This document shows positions 10,737 through 21,338 of a stretch of DNA of 64,000 nucleotides, in pieces (position 1 is the stretch's first letter; every line of letters begins with the position of its first letter). Position numbers and translations under genes: made by a program. The notes under the pieces are model-generated. The model worked only from the letters and a program-made list of their open reading frames with translations. It had not been told where the DNA came from and did no database searches. This DNA is from Hibiscus mutabilis (taxonomy: Eukaryota; Streptophyta; Magnoliopsida; Malvales; Malvaceae), in contig CM033747.1 in the NCBI GenBank assembly GCA_019671005.1, positions 21,727,188 through 21,791,187 of the forward strand, given 5' to 3'.

Positions 10737-11393
10737 TCTTCTATTATGGGAGAAACCGCTCGGGAATCAATACCCTATGTAATGCAAATGCGATGATATA
10801 TGCAAAAACAAAACAAAAAAGGAAACAAGTCAGTACCGGACAAAATTAATAAGTACACAATAAAAAGGGCAAATTAAATGCGATAAACAAACAAAGCAAT
10901 CCTATTTACATCCCGTTTAAGACACCTAGGTTATCCGCATGGCTCTAACAGGGTGAGTTTCTATGTTCTCTATATGCAGTTTTGGTGCTAAGAAGTACCC
11001 GAACTGCACTTGTTGTCCCCTACTAAGAATAGCAAGGCCCCCGATCATCACCCATTATAGGCTCATTTCAACCGGGATCAATTCAGGGGGACCCATTCGC
11101 TTATGCCTACACGAAGGAACGATATCTTTACGAACGCATAAGGTACTCGAGCCCCGAAAGATACTTGCTAGGGCCCATACGAGAGAACGATATCTCCACG
11201 AGAGCATTAGCGTTCTCCCCGACTTAAAAGGATGGGTTTATATGCCAAATTTTAAATGCGTTAAAATAAACGCGCAATTATAACCGAATGTTAATTTAAT
11301 AGTCACTTTAATCCGGAACTTCCGATATTAGTAAAGCGGTAATTATTTTAAAAAGCTTGACTCTCTTTTTGTTTTTTTTAAATCAAAAAAATG
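10737..11393 (-). other. Ogre-1 leader between primer site and ORF1
   Basis: No coding region. A/T-rich next to ORF1, with a more G/C-rich stretch at 10960-11230 carrying GAACGATATCT twice (11117 and 11184), a weak direct repeat. I see no other structure. Confidence 0.6.
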
Positions 11394-11413
11394 GGTCCCC
11401 AGCAGAGTCACCA
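11394..11413 (-). promoter_or_regulatory. Primer binding site of Ogre-1
   Basis: The - strand reads TGGTGACTCTGCTGGGGACC ten bases after the LTR end. TGGCGACTCTGCTGGGGA-type sites are usual in Ogre/Tat elements and are attributed to tRNA-Arg; here C4 is changed to T. The tRNA identity is from family knowledge and was not checked. Confidence 0.75.
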
Positions 11414-13841
11414 TCTATAGCGATGTAATCTCTCTCTACGTTCGCTAAAAAATGGGTTTCGAAGTGTTTGTTGCCTTTCGGATATAACAATGTTTATTCT
11501 GTGGGGTTTTAAAAACCATATTTTATTTTAAAAGAGGAGTCGCCACTGGCCACTTTAAGGTAGGCCGGACACCGTAAAATTAGAGATTTGAAAACTTGTT
11601 GGGTTCGGGAGTCGGTTACAGATGGGGAAGGATTAGCACCCCCACACCGCCCAAAATTGGTACTTTAATAATTATCGTTTTATTAATATTAGACTTTCTA
11701 GATTAAAGTGACGATGAATTTAAAATTTGGTTATAAGTATGAGTAGATTTTAAAGGCCCCGTTATCCGAGAGTAAACGGCCAACCACCATCACTAAGCCT
11801 GATACTGGCCCCGTTTAAGCTCGGATAAAAGGGCACCGCATTGACGATAATATATCCGAAATGCAACTTAAAAAACGAAATATAAAATATACAGTTTACA
11901 TTGACGTGATATTAAAACATAAAAATGCATATTCTAATATTAAAAAAATAATAAAATGCATGAAAATAGGTACAAATGACATATTCAAAAACCAAGACCA
12001 AATGCAAAAACAAACATAAACACATAAACACGATAAAAAGAGGAAACACATGCTTCAAGATTAAATTGACTAATTGTAACACGTTTGAACACATAAAAAC
12101 ATAAATGCAACAAATACATGGCATACATGTAACATGGTGCTACTCTAACAAATCAAGGCAAAAACAAACATATACTTAATGCTTAACATGTGAAATAATT
12201 TACATCCGCAAATAAAAAGCATGGCCTTATATGTGACAAAAAAACACACACTAACATGTAACCTAAAAACAAATAAAATATGAAAAAGTTAACATTTATT
12301 TAATGGCCAAATAAAGCCGAATATACTTAGCATACAAAAGAAAAATGCGTAAAAACATGACAAAGACAAAACATGTATGAAATAAACAAAATAAATAAGT
12401 AAAAAAAACAATTAGACATGCCATTAGCTAACATATATCATTACGTACAAAATGAACAAGCAAAGAAAGCATGCTAACGTGGGCACAACTGACACGAATT
12501 AAAATAAACATATCATAAAAAAGACATGTAATACGAACAAATAAGTTAAGACATAAAACATGGTAAAGTCTACCCAAAAAACATAAATAAAAAAACAAGA
12601 CATAAGCAAAACATGTATAAAATGATGCTAAAAACATAATACAAGAGGGACATAAAATAATAAAATAATAATAAACAAAAGACATAAATAATTAATGCAT
12701 AAAAAGGCACTAAATCAAAATAAAATGAAAAAAATGACAGAAATCAAAGCTATAAAAACATGATTTAGGGACGAAATTGAAGACTGAACTAAGCCTGAAG
12801 GGACTAAACGTGTAATATACCCAAGGGGCAAGCACAAAATGTTAACTTCAAAAATGCGGGATGGCTTAGGGCGTAATTTCACCGTTACAATTCTGAATTT
12901 GGTTGATTTAGGGGTTAAATTAAAAGATTAAAAAAGACACAAGGGACCGGACTTGTAGATTGACCATGCGGCGTGCACGATTTGAAAAGTTGAAGAATGT
13001 GGGAGTCCTTATGAATTTATTAGACCATTTTTGGAAATGAAAATGACTATAAAAGAACCCTATCTGGTCCATTTGCACCCTTTCGGCCATTTTAGAAACC
13101 TTTAGCAGATTAAATCCTCTTTATTCCCCTTTATTTCTTAAAAAACAAACACCAAATGCTCCCAATAATTCATGCAACTTCTAGAAACCCTTTCCTCGGC
13201 CACCATGATTTCCAACAACCGGCGAGCTTCCACCGTCTTAGCCACTGCCGGCCGTCACCTACCGACGCCGGAAAGGTCTTAAACCACCCCCAAAATGACC
13301 CTTTCTTCAACCAAAACTCAACCCCGACCTTAGATTTTGGGAAAACCCCCTCTTTTCCTAGATCTAAAAAACGAACCTAAACCACCCCTTTTTTGTACAA
13401 ACTGAGACCAAAAATACCCTATTCGACCGGCTCACCACATTCGGCTTAGGGGCCCTGCGAATTGTTGCCGGCGACGAGAGGTTGTGACGGCGAGGGTAAG
13501 AACTACAAGCCCACTTTTTTATTTTTTTTCTTTTGTACACATGCATGCAAGAATGAGAAAAAAGAAGAAGGGATTACCACGAAGCTTTTTTTGTTTTTTT
13601 TTTATTTTCAAACTGATAGCTTGTTGTTTACAAAATCTTTGTGTTGGATACATATACTCTGATTTTTTGGTTGGTAGAAATAAACATAATGTAATTTTTA
13701 TTTGATTTGGTCTTTGAAACCCATCCTTTTTGTGATGTTTGGCATGTCCGGTGGTTGAGGGAGAGTTGTACGGCGGCATGGTGGAGGCAGCCTGGTGGAA
13801 GCATGGTGGCAGTGTCGTTTCGGCCAGATCTGTTCTCAGTC

Positions 13842-14066
13842 GTTGGATCAGATTTGATCCAACGACTAGGATCACTTGGAGTTTGGATGGTCAAGATCGT
13901 TTTGGGGAAGCGTGAGATGACGACACGTGGCTCTTAGAAGCTGGATGATCGGGCGCGCGTCTGGCATGCGCGCGTGGGGAGTCAGATGGCCAGCGCGTGT
14001 GCCCCACGTAGCAGATGAAGGGTCTTCAGGATTCGATCATGGTTGTTGGATCTGGATCTGATCCAA
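13842..14066. repeat. Two hairpins sharing a GTTGGATC stem in the Ogre-1 LTR
   Basis: GTTGGATCAGATTTGATCCAAC at about 13842-13863 and GTTGGATCTGGATCTGATCCAAC at about 14044-14066 are imperfect palindromes with the same 8-bp stem, some 200 bases apart. They lie in the G/C-rich part of the LTR. The role is unknown. Confidence 0.7.
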
Positions 14067-14282
14067 CGGCCCTCCTTTAGCCGCCTGCAACAGAGGATGA
14101 TATTATTAGGGTTTCTGATATATTTTTAGGGTTTTTAGTTATTAACTTTGGGTCAGGCTGATTTGGGCTTTGCATTAATTATTTGGGTTTGTAAATGTAA
14201 ATGGACTTAGACACTTATAATATTTATGGGTTTTTTATATTTTATATTGGATCTGTTTTAATCCATTTATCATGTTACCAAA

Positions 14283-14303
14283 ATAATAATAATAATAATA
14301 ATA
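14283..14303. repeat. (AAT)n microsatellite
   Basis: Seven AAT units inside the Ogre-1 LTR, beside ACAC/ATAT-rich simple sequence that continues to about 14700. Confidence 0.95.
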
Positions 14304-14756
14304 GTAAAGACATACATAACATATATACTTATACACACATATATAGTCAAACACGCACATAAGTAATACACACATGAATATAGGTATACTATAACACATA
14401 CAATATTAATGCGTGTACATAAAAATAATAATTACACGTGCACATTCGTACATACACAATACAAAACATTCATGCAATATAAAACACATATATAATATAT
14501 TAATTCATCAAACCTTAATAACACATACGTACCAGACACACATATACATATATACACATAATATTTTAATAACATACATATACATACAAACAATTAAGGC
14601 ACACGCGACATGCATACATACGTACAACACACATGCCACATGCACATTAGTCACACATATAATAAACACACATAATAATATGTCACATGTGATAATAATA
14701 TCCATTAGTTATTATATTAACAATATTCACAAACTGGATAAAAATGAGTGATTACA

Positions 14757-15270
14757 TTACCCTAGCATCATTTTTTTTAATCTGAGCATAGTTTCAAAAA
14801 GTCTAAGTTTGCTAAGGGACTAGATATATCTTACGTGTTAAGTGCAAGTTCAATTCCCTAAACTAGAGATCAATTACCAAGCAATCCTGGCATACTACTA
14901 TGCAGACATGGCATGACAACTAAAGATTAAAGTCTCCTCATTGGACAGACACCTAGATCAAATTAAGCTTGCTTAACAGTTGTTAACATTTTTAAAAATT
15001 AAATTAAGACAATTTTCTTTTTCTTTTCTTAGCAGTTCGGTATGCATCTACTCTAAATGACCTCGATGACGTGGCAACAAAAATTAAACATGATATGCAT
15101 GGCATAAGTGTGAAGAAATGTACACCCCCAAACCCAAGATATGCATTATCCCCAATGCATGAAACAACACAAAGAACAGAATAAAGTAAAATGCATGGTC
15201 ATGTGAATGCAGTGTAATGAAATGTACAAGAGTTTAGTAAGAAAGAGAACTCCCCTTCGGAGACTTCTTC
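14757..15270 (-). other. Athila 3' non-coding tail
   Basis: No gene. On the - strand a GGGTTTGGGGGTG run (near 15126-15138) is followed by TGTACATTTCTTC and then A/T-rich sequence to the Ogre-1 border. The run resembles a polypurine tract. What follows does not match the start of the 5' LTR (TGTTACCTCTCC), so I take it as an internal repeat of the tail, not the real LTR border. Confidence 0.55.
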
Positions 15271-16699
15271 TCATGTGACTCGAGCCTTTCTCTTTATAAA
15301 TGGCCCACGATCAGGGGACATTCTCTTTCTTCCCTTCATTATTGGCTTTGCGGTAGTGGACGCTCTAACATCTCGGAGGACTTCCTCCACAATCCTAGCA
15401 GGGTTTGATGCGGTAGGAGTAGCAGTGGCATCAGACTGCGAAGGCTTCACTAGTGGTATGGCAAGCTTCTTGGAAGACTTGGTTTTGGGTTCCTTTGGGT
15501 TCCTTTGATTCAATCTTAGAATCAGAACTGGCATACTCAACTTGAACTGGAGATAGTGGGACTGTAGCATCAGACTCTGAACTGGCTGGACTGGCTGGCA
15601 TAACTAGACTAGCTGAACTGGCTGGCATGGCTTCATCACTGGCAGAGGGCTTGGCAGGGAAATCTGGAATTTTGGTACAACATCAGGAGATATTTTCTTG
15701 AGAGTTTCCCTGATTATCACATCCCTGGCCTGTATGTAATATCGTATCTTGACATTAATCTCCTCAACCTTTTCCATCTTACTGAGTATCATCTCCTTGC
15801 GTTGGTAGATTTGAGACAACATTTCCATAGAACCGCCTGGCACAGTCTCAGGCATTGTGTCTAGCACAGGTTTTAACATATTTGGCTTAGGCGTGGCCAT
15901 TTTTGCTTTTCCCTTGGCCCAACCTCAGTGAGGTTTCTCTATATGGCAGCAGTGATGGTCGTTCCCTTTATTTTCTAGCCTTGCTCCTCATCAAGCCTAG
16001 GCACATCATGGTGTATGCAAATGTTAGAAATAAGCAATGGGAAAAACAAACTACCTTTACCTCTCGCAGCACACTTATAAGTCTCTTCTATGATAATCTT
16101 TCCAATGTTGATCTTGCGCCATTGTATGATGGAGTGCAACAAAATCAGTATTTCTTTCGAGACCGTCTCATTATGGGATGTAGGCAACAGGTTTGCCTTA
16201 ATGAAGTGATTTCAGCCTCTCACTTGTGGCTTCAACGCCAGCCTCTTCACCGTCTGGTGGCCCGTCGATGAGATTGTCCATGTCGTCCAGGTTCACACAG
16301 ATCCGTCAACAGCTTATTCCTCTTGGCAGCAGTCATCGAATCAATATACTCAAAATACTCATCTCCTGCACCATCCAACTCAAACATATTATTAATATAT
16401 CCCTCATCAAAATGCACACACTTACCCCTAATCATCAAGAAAGGTGAATCCTTGGTCACAAGGTGCGCGTAGAATTCTTGAACGATGATGGCATAGATCT
16501 CCCCTTTTTGCTGGAAGAATAGACTCTACTTGTGCAAGTTAATCGTAGACATAACTTCTGAAGGGAATTCGGTTGTTGCCTCCGTTTTGAATTTGAAGTG
16601 CTTCTCGTAGCAAAAACTCCTCGAGGCAAATTTTGTTTCAAACTTTTTCTCGATCTCCTCATTGAAGAATCTTTTAAAGGGAAGAGACGATGAGGCCAT
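15271..16699 (-). pseudogene. Athila env-like ORF (third ORF after integrase)
   Basis: Starts MASSSLPFKRFFNEEIEKKF at 16699. One phase runs to about 16247 with a single internal stop, covering a FVQEFYAHL-like YA stretch (IVQEFYAHLVTKDS) and FLMIRGKCVHF. This matches the plant 'env-like' region known between integrase and the 3' LTR of Athila elements, whose function is unproven. Downstream pieces at 15900-15604 (helical, Glu/Lys-rich) and 15570-15271 (Ser/Pro-rich, with a basic KGRKRM end) are likely its C-terminal part in other phases. I see no signal peptide or membrane segment. Degenerate. Confidence 0.65.
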
Positions 16700-16743
16700 T
16701 GAAACTGGTTGAAGCTTGGAACGATGTTGAAAGATGAAGGCAA

Positions 16744-17346
16744 AGGACGATTTGGGTTTGTACTTGCTTATCGAAAAGGAAGTAAAAAGTGAGAGATGTT
16801 TTGGCTTCTTTAACCGGCAAGAGTAAGAAAGTGAAAGGTTTTAGGTTGGCTGAGTGTTTTAATGGGAGTAGTAATTAGGGATAATGATGGGAATAAAAAG
16901 AATTAATTTAAAAATAGGTGGAGTGATAAGGTGATAAGTGATAAGTGATAAGATAGGGTAAGAATTGGAGTGAAAAGGTAATTGATTTGAAATTTAAATT
17001 TCAACCAAAATTTGGGCAGCTAGGGTTTAACAACTCTCTCATTTTTCTTTATTGGGCCGATAAAACTAGGGTTTTTCCTCTTCCTTCAAACTTTTGCACC
17101 GCTATATGCCAAGCTACACTGGCACTGCGTCTGGCAACATTTCTATCGACGCGTTAGCCCCTGGAACTGTTCCTGGCACAATTTCTGGCACAATGAATCT
17201 GCGCAACTCAAAGGAAATCTTTCAACACATTAAAGGAATAAAAACATGAAACTTAAAAAGAAAGAAAAACAATTAAAAACCTAAAAATCTAAAACAAAGA
17301 AAAACACTAACCTAATATTTACAAAAGTTCAAAACTGGCGGTGTTT
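16744..17346 (-). other. Spacer between Athila integrase and env-like ORF
   Basis: A/T-rich, with a GTGATAAG repeat at 16921-16955. No coding sequence is recognised. Such spacers are usual in Athila elements. Confidence 0.6.
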
Positions 17347-18680
17347 TCATGTAACCTCTGCTAAGAGGATCACCTCTTTGGCATTGTTCTGATCACATTC
17401 CATGTAGTGCTTTAAGCGTTGGCCATTCACCTTAAAGATTTCTCTTGTCTTCAAGTTCTTAATGTCCACATCTCCATGAGCATAGGGCTTCCCAACTTCA
17501 TAAGGGCCCGTCCATCTTGATCTGAGTTTCCCTGGAAACAACTTAAGCCGTGAGTTGAATAGAAAAACACGTTGGCCTACCTCAAAATATCTTGGCATTA
17601 TCCTGTTGTCATGCCAACATTTTGCTTTTTCCTTGTAGATTCTGGTGTTCTCACAGGCTTGGCTTCTGAATTCCTCCAACTCATTTAGGTCCAGTAACTT
17701 TTTTCTCCAGCAGCTCTCCATGCCATGCCAAGTGTTCTGATGGCCCAGTAGGCTTTATGCTCAAGCTCCACTGGCAGATGGCATGGTTTTTTGAAAACAA
17801 GTCTAAACAGTGAAGTACCCAAAGGAGTTTTAAATGCAGTCATGTAAGCCCACAAGGACTCATCTAGTATCAAGGACCATCCTTTCCTTGATGGATTAAC
17901 AGTCTTCTTTAAGATGTTTTTGATCTCCTTGTTTGAAATCTCAGCTTGCCCGTTTGTTTACGGATGATATGTTATGGAAATTTTTTGCTGTATACCATAC
18001 ATGCACAAGGCTTTAGAAATTAGACTACATTTAAAATGAGTGCCCTCATCATGAATAATCACTCTAGGGGTGCCAAATCTAGTAAAGATATGCTTATGTA
18101 AAAACTTGGCAATGGCCTTGTTCGTTGGCAGAGCAACAACTTCTACCCACTTAGATACGTAGTCAATAGCCACAAGAATGTATACATTACCAAATGAGGG
18201 TGGAAAAGGACCCATAAATTCTATCCCCCATACATCAAATAAATCCATAGGCATAATGTTTCGAAGCGGTAGTTGGTGTCTACTAGAGATGTTTCATGTC
18301 TGTTGACATCGATCACATGCCTTAGCATACTCGTGGGCGTCCTTATATAGTGTGGGCCAAAAGAATCCTAACTGTGGTACCTTGGCAGCAGTTTTTACTC
18401 CAGCAAAGTAACCTCCATATGGTGCGGCATGGCATAGATGCAATATGTTATGCTGCTTATCCTCAAGCACACACCGGCGAATCACTTGGTCGGCACACTG
18501 TTTGAACAATATTAGCTCGTCCCAATAGTATTGTCTAACTTCCCGCAAAAACCTTTTCTTGGCATTGTATGCCAAGTTTGGTGGCAGAATGTTACTTACC
18601 AAGTAGTTGACAATATCGGCATACCATGGCATGGCATTAACTGCAAGCAAATACTCATCAGGAAACTCATCTCTTATCAA
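17347..18680 (-). pseudogene. Athila integrase
   Basis: N-terminal zinc region (18680-18294): HLCHAAPYGGYF with CDRCQQ at the end; the second His of the usual GGHF is Tyr here. Catalytic core (18254-17685): Asp in WGIEFMGPF, Asp in VIIHDEGTHF and Glu in NGQAEISNKE, so the three acidic residues are present. A stop interrupts just before TNGQAE. The C-terminal domain at 17721-17347 has KLRSRWTGPYEV, the usual GPY/F module, ending VNGQRLKHYM. Order and motifs fit the Athila lineage. Several stops and frame changes make it inactive. Confidence 0.85.
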
Positions 18681-18758
18681 ATTGGTCTTACCATCTTCAA
18701 GATGATGCTCTAAACGTGAGAGATGGTCAACTACTAGGTTTTCACTACCCTTTTTGTC

Positions 18759-19990
18759 TCAGATCTCAAGGTCAAATTCTTGAAGTAGGAGCGTCCATCG
18801 GATGAGCCTGGGCTTGACATCCTTCTTTGTCAAGATATACTTTAATGTCGAATGATCTGTAAAAACCACAACTTTGTTACCAATTAAATAAGGTCTAAAT
18901 TTGTCAAAAGTAAATACAACTGCAAGAAATTCTTTCTCGGTCGTAGAGTAATTCGGTTGTGCTTCGTTTAAGGTTTGGCTGGCATAGTAGATGGCATGCA
19001 AAACCTTGCTATGCCTTTGTCCCAAAACTGCTCCGACGGCATAGTCGCTGGCATCACACATGAGCTTGAAAGGCTCATTCCAGTCCGGTTCCACAACTAT
19101 AAGGGCATTGATCAACATTTCTTTAAGCTCCTGAAACGCCCTCAAACAAGAATCATTAAATGCAAAAGTGGCATTATGTTCTAACAACAAGCATAAGGAT
19201 TTAGCAATTTTTGAAAAGTCTTTAATGAAACGCCGATAAAAACCGGCATATCCTAAGAAACTTCTTATACCGTGGACACTTGTTGGGGGCGGTAGTTGCT
19301 TAATTACCTCAACTTTTGCTTGATCCACTTCTAACCCTCTCTCAGTTACCTTGTGCCCGAGAACAATGCCCTCCTTCACCATGAAGTGGGATTTTTTCCA
19401 GTTCAACACTAGGTTCGTCTCTACGCATCTCTTCAAGACTTGCTCCAAACTCTAAAGACATTTTTCAAATTTTTTGCCAAAAACTGAGAAGTCATCCATG
19501 AATACTTCCATGTTGTGCTCGATCATATCAGAAAAATAGACATCATGCAACATCGAAACGTTGTCGGTGCATTACATAGGTCGAATGGCATTCTTCTAAA
19601 CGCAAACGTCCCATATGGGCACGTGAACGTAGTCTTCTCTTGATCATCAGGGGCAATGGAAATCTGATTATAACCTAATAACCATCCAAAAATTAATAGA
19701 AAGCTTTACCTGCCAACCTATCTAGCATCTTATCAATGAATGGCAATGGGAAGTGATCCTTCCTCGTGGCATTGTTCAGCCTCCTATAGTCCATGCACAC
19801 TCTCCACCAGTGATAGTTCTGGAGGGGATTAACTCAGCTTCACTATTTTGTACCACAGTCATGCCACCCTTTTTTGGCATGTATTGCACCCGGCTAACAC
19901 AAGAGCTATCGGAAATAGGATATATAAAATTCGGCATCAAGCCATTTTATGATCTTTTTTTTCACTACTTCTTTCATGCTTGGGTTTAGC
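18759..19990 (-). pseudogene. Athila reverse transcriptase (3' part) and RNase H
   Basis: The RT half (19990-19449) is heavily broken but keeps MPKKGGMTVV and an intact active-site FMDD (19502-19491). From 19448 one open phase of 229 codons holds the RT thumb (SHFMVKEGIVLGHKV), RSFLGYAGFYRRFI and the RNase H domain, including LMCDASDYAVGAVLGQ, STTEKEFLAVVF and FTDHSTLKYI. The Asp-Glu-Asp catalytic set is visible. The end runs into a linker towards the integrase. The RT front part and the protease are missing at the junction upstream. Confidence 0.87.
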
Positions 19991-20094
19991 CTTCATTGGC
20001 CTTCAATGGTTATAGTAACGATTAACATTGGGTTTAGCCTTCTTTGGGTTTAGCCATTTTATGATCTCTTTTTTCACTACTTCTTTCACTAGTT
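19941..20094. repeat. Patchwork (filler DNA) at the gag-RT deletion junction
   Basis: A 36-base block GCCATTTTATGATCT... occurs at 19941-19977 and again at 20053-20088. GGTTTAGCC occurs near 19983, 20031 and 20047. The 24-base GGTTATAGTAACGATTAACATTGG at 20008-20031 repeats a piece of gag at 20163-20186. The junction is thus built from copies of both flanks, as expected after a break repaired with template switching. Confidence 0.85.
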
Positions 20095-21162
20095 ACCTCC
20101 TTGATTTCCCCAAGCTAAGTTAGGGTGTTGTCTCCAACCTGCATTATAAGTATTGGAGTTAGGGTTATAGTAACGATTAACATTGGCAACAAAATTTACC
20201 GATTGAAGGTTGGCAGGACATTCATCCACATGATGATTTTCTCCACAGATCGTACAGAATGGGTCTAATGCTTTGAGTTCTTGGGACTCATTATTCTTTT
20301 GCAACGTTCTTACCATGCTGTTGGAAATCTCGGCATGAATGGATGTTAGTTCATCAACCTAAAATTTCCCATTAGTTTTAGTTTCGTTCCCAAGTCTTGC
20401 AACGGGTTATTCAAAATCATTGATTGCAATCCTTTCTAAAATATCAACAGCCTTAGTATATGTCTTGTCAAGCAATGAGCCAGCTGCTGAAGCATCAACA
20501 ACCGTCCTCGTTTGTGCATTCAATCCATTGTAAAAGGTTTGAATCTGAGTCCAATTCGGGAATCCATGCATAGGACACTTCATCAACAAGTCTTTGAATC
20601 TTTCCCAGGCATCATATAAGGTCTCATCCTCAGCCTGCCTGAATGTAATGATCTCACCCCGCAGCTTGGCAGTGAGTGTTGGTGGCTAGAATCTTGTCAA
20701 GAACTTTTGGCATAGGTCTGCCCATGAAGTGATTGAGCCAGGTGGCAAGGAATTAAGCCAAGCCTTTGCTCTGTCTCTCAAAGAAAAAGTAAATAACTTT
20801 AGCTTCACGGTATCTTTAGGTACTCCATTTTGTTGAAATAGATGGCAAATCTTCATGAACTGTTTAAGATGTTACCTCGGATCTCTAGCGAGTGCGCCAT
20901 CAAACTAACCGACATTCAAAATAGTTTGAATCATTAATGGCTTAAGTTCAAAATTGACAGAGTTTACCTCTGTGCCAACAAGTCCTGGCATCAAATTGTC
21001 AATGGTTGGTGTCGAATGTTCTCTAATAGGCCTCTCATTAACAACTGGGGCAGTAGGTGGTGGTGGTATCTCATTGTTTAATGGATTTCCCCCGTTGTTC
21101 ACCACACCATTCCCTCTATTACCTTGGTTAATCTCTCGAAATCTTCTTTTTAACCACCACAA
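20089..21162 (-). pseudogene. Athila gag
   Basis: One phase from the ATG at 21162 to 20089 with a few in-phase stops. N-terminal Asn/Gly/Pro-rich stretch (NNEIPPPPTAPVV), then the capsid region with FTFSLRDRAKAWLNSL and ITSWADLCQKFL, DAWERFKDLL, and GFPNWTQIQTFYNGLN. Near the end is the zinc knuckle CTICGENHHVDEC, then an Asn/Tyr-rich tail (NRYYNPNSNTYNAGW). This is the known Athila gag layout. The phase ends where the deletion junction begins. Confidence 0.88.
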
Positions 21163-21312
21163 GGTTTTCTAAATTTTTGAATTGTATGGCCACTCGTCCA
21201 CCACAGGATGGCTTCTGGTCATACACCGACAAAAATGAAAGGTAAAAATAAAAATGAAAATAAAAAATAAAAGGAAGACAAGTAAAAATTTAAAAACAAT
21301 CAATTCTGTTGC

Positions 21313-21334
21313 AATCCCCGGCAACGGCGCCAAA
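21313..21334 (-). promoter_or_regulatory. Primer binding site, tRNA-Asp
   Basis: The - strand reads TTTGGCGCCGTTGCCGGGG, an exact complement of the plant tRNA-Asp 3' end with its CCA, a few bases after the LTR end at 21339. Confidence 0.9.
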
Positions 21335-21338
21335 AACT

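Larger units (their letters stand above)
1..14756 (-). mobile_element. Ogre/Tat-like gypsy retrotransposon 'Ogre-1', gag-only; 3' LTR runs off the window
   Basis: Read on the - strand: 5' LTR (14756-11424), primer site (11413-11394), a coiled-coil ORF (10736-9267), gag (9097-8092, resuming at 4147-4040), a long non-coding tail with purine-rich tracts and tandem repeats, a polypurine tract (70-56) and the first 55 bases of the 3' LTR. Both LTRs start TGTAATCACTC on the - strand and match over 55 bases. No protease, RT, RNase H or integrase is found in any frame between gag and the polypurine tract, so the copy is non-autonomous. It sits in an Athila element whose 3' end it truncates. The base run next to the 5' LTR is TTACC (14757-14761), the expected target duplication; its partner lies outside the window. 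Family assignment rests on gag, the primer site and the ORF-before-gag layout known for Ogre elements. Confidence 0.85.
11424..14756 (-). repeat. 5' LTR of Ogre-1, about 3.3 kb
   Basis: Starts TGTAATCACTC at 14756 and ends GAGAGATTACA at 11424 on the - strand. Near its 3' end it has CAGTGGCGACTCCTC, shared with the Ogre-2 LTR (GGTGGCGACTCC near 32822). The LTR contains an A-rich region of ACATAAA-type repeats (11880-12720), a G/C-rich block (13180-14090) with two GTTGGATC hairpins, and an A/C/T-rich simple region (14280-14700). No protein gene is supported. Confidence 0.82.

Noticed and set aside
11912..12685. Hydrophobic frames on the - strand that look like membrane proteins
   Set aside because: They come from ACATAAA-type simple repeats in the LTR; codon use is entirely repeat-driven.
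13156..13380. Proline/serine-rich frame starting near a CCACC context in the Ogre-1 LTR
   Set aside because: Lies in an LTR in the antisense sense, with no homology that I recognise and no splice or stop context; kept only as an antisense-promoter question.
14413..14751. 112-codon frame rich in His, Thr, Ile and Asn
   Set aside because: Translation of an ACAT/ATAC simple-sequence region in the LTR.
15126..15138. Polypurine-like GTTTGGGGGTG as the true 3' LTR border of the Athila
   Set aside because: The sequence after it does not match the start of the 5' LTR at 22955; more likely an internal tail motif.
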